In this document: in pieces, positions 6,583-7,791 of the stretch | Layout: every line of letters starts with the position of its first letter | How positions within the stretch are numbered: the stretch's first letter is position 1 | Assembly (NCBI GenBank): GCA_028694405.1 | Contig: JAQUTM010000107.1 | Span: 1 to 7,791 of the forward strand | Length of the DNA: 7,791 bases | Source of the DNA: Oscillospiraceae bacterium | GTDB lineage: Bacteria > Bacillota > Clostridia > Oscillospirales > Ruminococcaceae | Reading direction: 5' to 3' | The notes under the pieces: generated by a model | Databases searched by the model: none | Told to the model about the DNA's origin: nothing | The model's input: the letters and a program-made list of their open reading frames with translations, nothing else | Position numbers and translations under genes: made by a program

Positions 6583-6623
6583 ATTATATCTGTTTTTTGT
6601 GCGTTTTAAGGCATACCCTTTGT

Positions 6624-7580
6624 TTAAACAAACAAAGAAGAAATAGGCTTGTCGCTGTAAATACGGGCAATGGCCTCGGCAAATACAGGGGCAACGCTAA
6701 GCTGTTTGATTTTGGGAATTTGTTTCTCGGCAGGCAGTTTAATGGTATCCAAAACCAAAACCTCCTCCAAAACGCTGTCTGTAATGCGCTCCAGTGCAGG
6801 GCCGGAAAGCACTGCATGGGTTGCACAGGCACAAACGCTTTTTGCACCGCGCTCTTTAATGGCTTTGGCGGCATTGCACAAAGTACCTGCTGTGTCAATC
6901 ATGTCATCTACAATAATAACATGCTTGCCGTCAACCTCACCGATAATGTTCATAATCTCGCTTACGTTTGCTTTGGGGCGGCGTTTGTCAACAATGGCCA
7001 AAGGCATATCCAAACGCTCGGCAAACTGGCGTGCACGGTTAACACTGCCAAGGTCGGGGCTCATTACAACAACTTGGTCTTTCATGTCCTTAAATTTTTG
7101 CTCGTAGTAAGGCCACAAAATGGGCATACCCAGCATATGGTCAACGGGAACATCAAAAAAGCCTTGAATTTGCGGTGCGTGCAAATCCATTGTCAATACA
7201 CGGTCTGCGCCTGCTTTTGCAATCAAATCGGCAACCAGCTTGCTGCTGATAGGGTCACGCGCTTTGCTTTTACGGTCTTGGCGTGCATAACCGTAATAGG
7301 GAATAACAGCGGTGATGCGACCTGCGCTTGCACGACGAAAAGCGTCAATCATAATCAGCATTTCCATCAGGTTGCGGTTTACCGGGCTGGAGGTGCTCTG
7401 CACTACGAATACATCGCTGCCACGCACACTCTCGTGAATGGATACGCTTATTTCGCCGTCGCTAAACATGCCAACGTCGCTTTTGCCCATAGGCAGCCCC
7501 AAACACTCTGCAATAGAAGCAGCCAGCTCTTTATTGCTGTTGCCTGCAAAAATTTTGATGTCTTTACCGTGTAAATTCAT
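6624..7580 (-). CDS. prs: Prs, ribose-phosphate pyrophosphokinase (PRPP synthetase)
   Basis: Prs transfers pyrophosphate from ATP to ribose-5-phosphate, making PRPP for purine, pyrimidine, NAD, histidine and tryptophan synthesis in the cytoplasm. The 318 residues match the class I enzyme length. Visible signatures are FSDGEISVSIHESVRG (39-54), the ATP loop DRKSKARDPISSKL (102-115), TMDLHAPQIQGFF with the metal-binding His134 (130-142), VDKRRPKAN with the catalytic Lys/Arg pair (197-205), and the PRPP-binding loop VIIVDDMIDTAGTL (221-234). The ATG at 7580 has a GGGGG purine run 7 nt upstream. It follows glmU by 73 bp, the standard Firmicutes pairing, and is probably cotranscribed with it. A strong terminator follows, so downstream pth and mfd need their own promoters or read-through. 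Confidence 0.98.
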   Translation of the reverse strand: MNLHGKDIKIFAGNSNKELAASIAECLGLPMGKSDVGMFSDGEISVSIHESVRGSDVFVVQSTSSPVNRNLMEMLIMIDAFRRASAGRITAVIPYYGYARQDRKSKARDPISSKLVADLIAKAGADRVLTMDLHAPQIQGFFDVPVDHMLGMPILWPYYEQKFKDMKDQVVVMSPDLGSVNRARQFAERLDMPLAIVDKRRPKANVSEIMNIIGEVDGKHVIIVDDMIDTAGTLCNAAKAIKERGAKSVCACATHAVLSGPALERITDSVLEEVLVLDTIKLPAEKQIPKIKQLSVAPVFAEAIARIYSDKPISSLFV

Positions 7581-7626
7581 TTTTTAGCCCCCATAAAAAC
7601 TTTTATATTCTTCTTTTTTATCATCT

Positions 7627-7641
7627 CGGTGTTTACCACCG
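7627..7641 (-). other. Small hairpin in the glmU-prs gap
   Basis: CGGTG (7627-7631) and CACCG (7637-7641) pair around a five-base loop, 12 nt after the glmU stop. On the transcript it is followed by AGATGATAAAAAAG, with no U-run, so it is not a terminator. It may protect or separate the two coding parts of one message. Confidence 0.3.
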
Positions 7642-7653
7642 TTACACGCCTGT

Positions 7654-7791
7654 TTACTTTTCTTCCAGCTTGCGTTTTTTTTCAATATAGCCCGCCAGCT
7701 TTGCCGCCGCCCAGCCTATTTTATTGGTTTGTCTCGCCCTTGCAATACCAAGCGATGCATCGGGTATGTCCTCGGTAATGGTGCTGCCTGC
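7654..7791 (-). CDS. glmU: GlmU, C-terminal end only
   Basis: Forty-five codons plus a TAA stop are present; the rest lies beyond the right edge. GlmU is the bifunctional GlcN-1-P acetyltransferase/GlcNAc-1-P uridyltransferase that makes UDP-GlcNAc for peptidoglycan. The fragment starts AGSTITEDIPD, continues SLGIARARQTNKIGWA and ends in a lysine-rich tail. That matches the characteristic end of the left-handed beta-helix acetyltransferase domain (the AGSTIT..VP...L.IARARQ pattern). Its place directly upstream of prs is the usual Firmicutes order and supports the call. Confidence 0.93.
   Translation of the reverse strand, partial: AGSTITEDIPDASLGIARARQTNKIGWAAAKLAGYIEKKRKLEEK

Larger units (their letters stand above)
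6281..6623. other. Non-coding gap between prs and the small membrane protein
   Basis: It holds the prs terminator on its right side and the extended -10 promoter on its left. The 190 bp between them have no supportable gene. They contain an imperfect direct repeat, ATACCCCTCATACGCA (6404-6418, plus strand) and a copy at 6484-6503 with five extra bases and one C missing. A further ATACCCTT occurs at 6613-6620. Poly-A/T runs are frequent. I see nothing else. Confidence 0.6.

Noticed and set aside
6567..7574. 335-codon plus-strand frame
   Set aside because: It lies entirely opposite prs, has a Cys/Asn/His-rich composition unlike a real protein, and prs itself is unmistakable.

Overview
This looks like a stretch of a Clostridia-type Firmicutes chromosome, perhaps Oscillospirales/Ruminococcaceae-like; that finer placement rests only on base composition and the feel of the proteins. 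Every supported gene is on the minus strand, so transcription runs from right to left. The order is glmU (3' end) - prs - [small AT-rich membrane-anchored protein] - pth - mfd - PrsA/SurA-like lipoprotein (5' part). It matches the well-known Firmicutes housekeeping cluster, which in Bacillus subtilis reads glmU-prs-ctc-pth-fin-mfd-spoVT. In many Clostridia a PrsA-like foldase follows mfd.

Right end (6545-7791): the last 45 codons of glmU (UDP-GlcNAc synthesis) are followed after 73 bp by a complete prs (PRPP synthetase). A strong two-tier hairpin terminator closes prs. Middle (5708-6544): a 136-residue single-pass membrane protein of unknown function sits alone, with its own near-consensus extended -10 promoter. 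Its sampled GC of about 31% is far below its neighbours, so it looks like an insertion into the cluster at the position Bacillus uses for ctc. Next comes pth (peptidyl-tRNA hydrolase), with all catalytic residues visible and a small hairpin right after its stop.

Between pth and mfd lies an unusually long non-coding gap of about 550 bp. It holds an extended -10 promoter candidate, two nested inverted repeats and a seven-T run that together could specify a roughly 200-nt structured RNA. It also holds a candidate mfd promoter with helically phased tandem repeats, and a hairpin just before the mfd ribosome-binding site. A 24-codon zinc-ribbon-like fragment lies in the same gap, where Bacillus carries the small zinc-ribbon gene fin.

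mfd (transcription-repair coupling factor) is full length. A strong promoter separates it from the last gene, a lipoprotein with a SurA/PrsA-type layout whose parvulin region seems to lack the catalytic motifs. The housekeeping genes supply cell-wall precursor, PRPP, peptidyl-tRNA recycling, DNA repair at stalled RNA polymerase and extracytoplasmic folding. They form a conserved neighbourhood more than one pathway. No CRISPR array, tRNA, rRNA or recognisable mobile element was seen.
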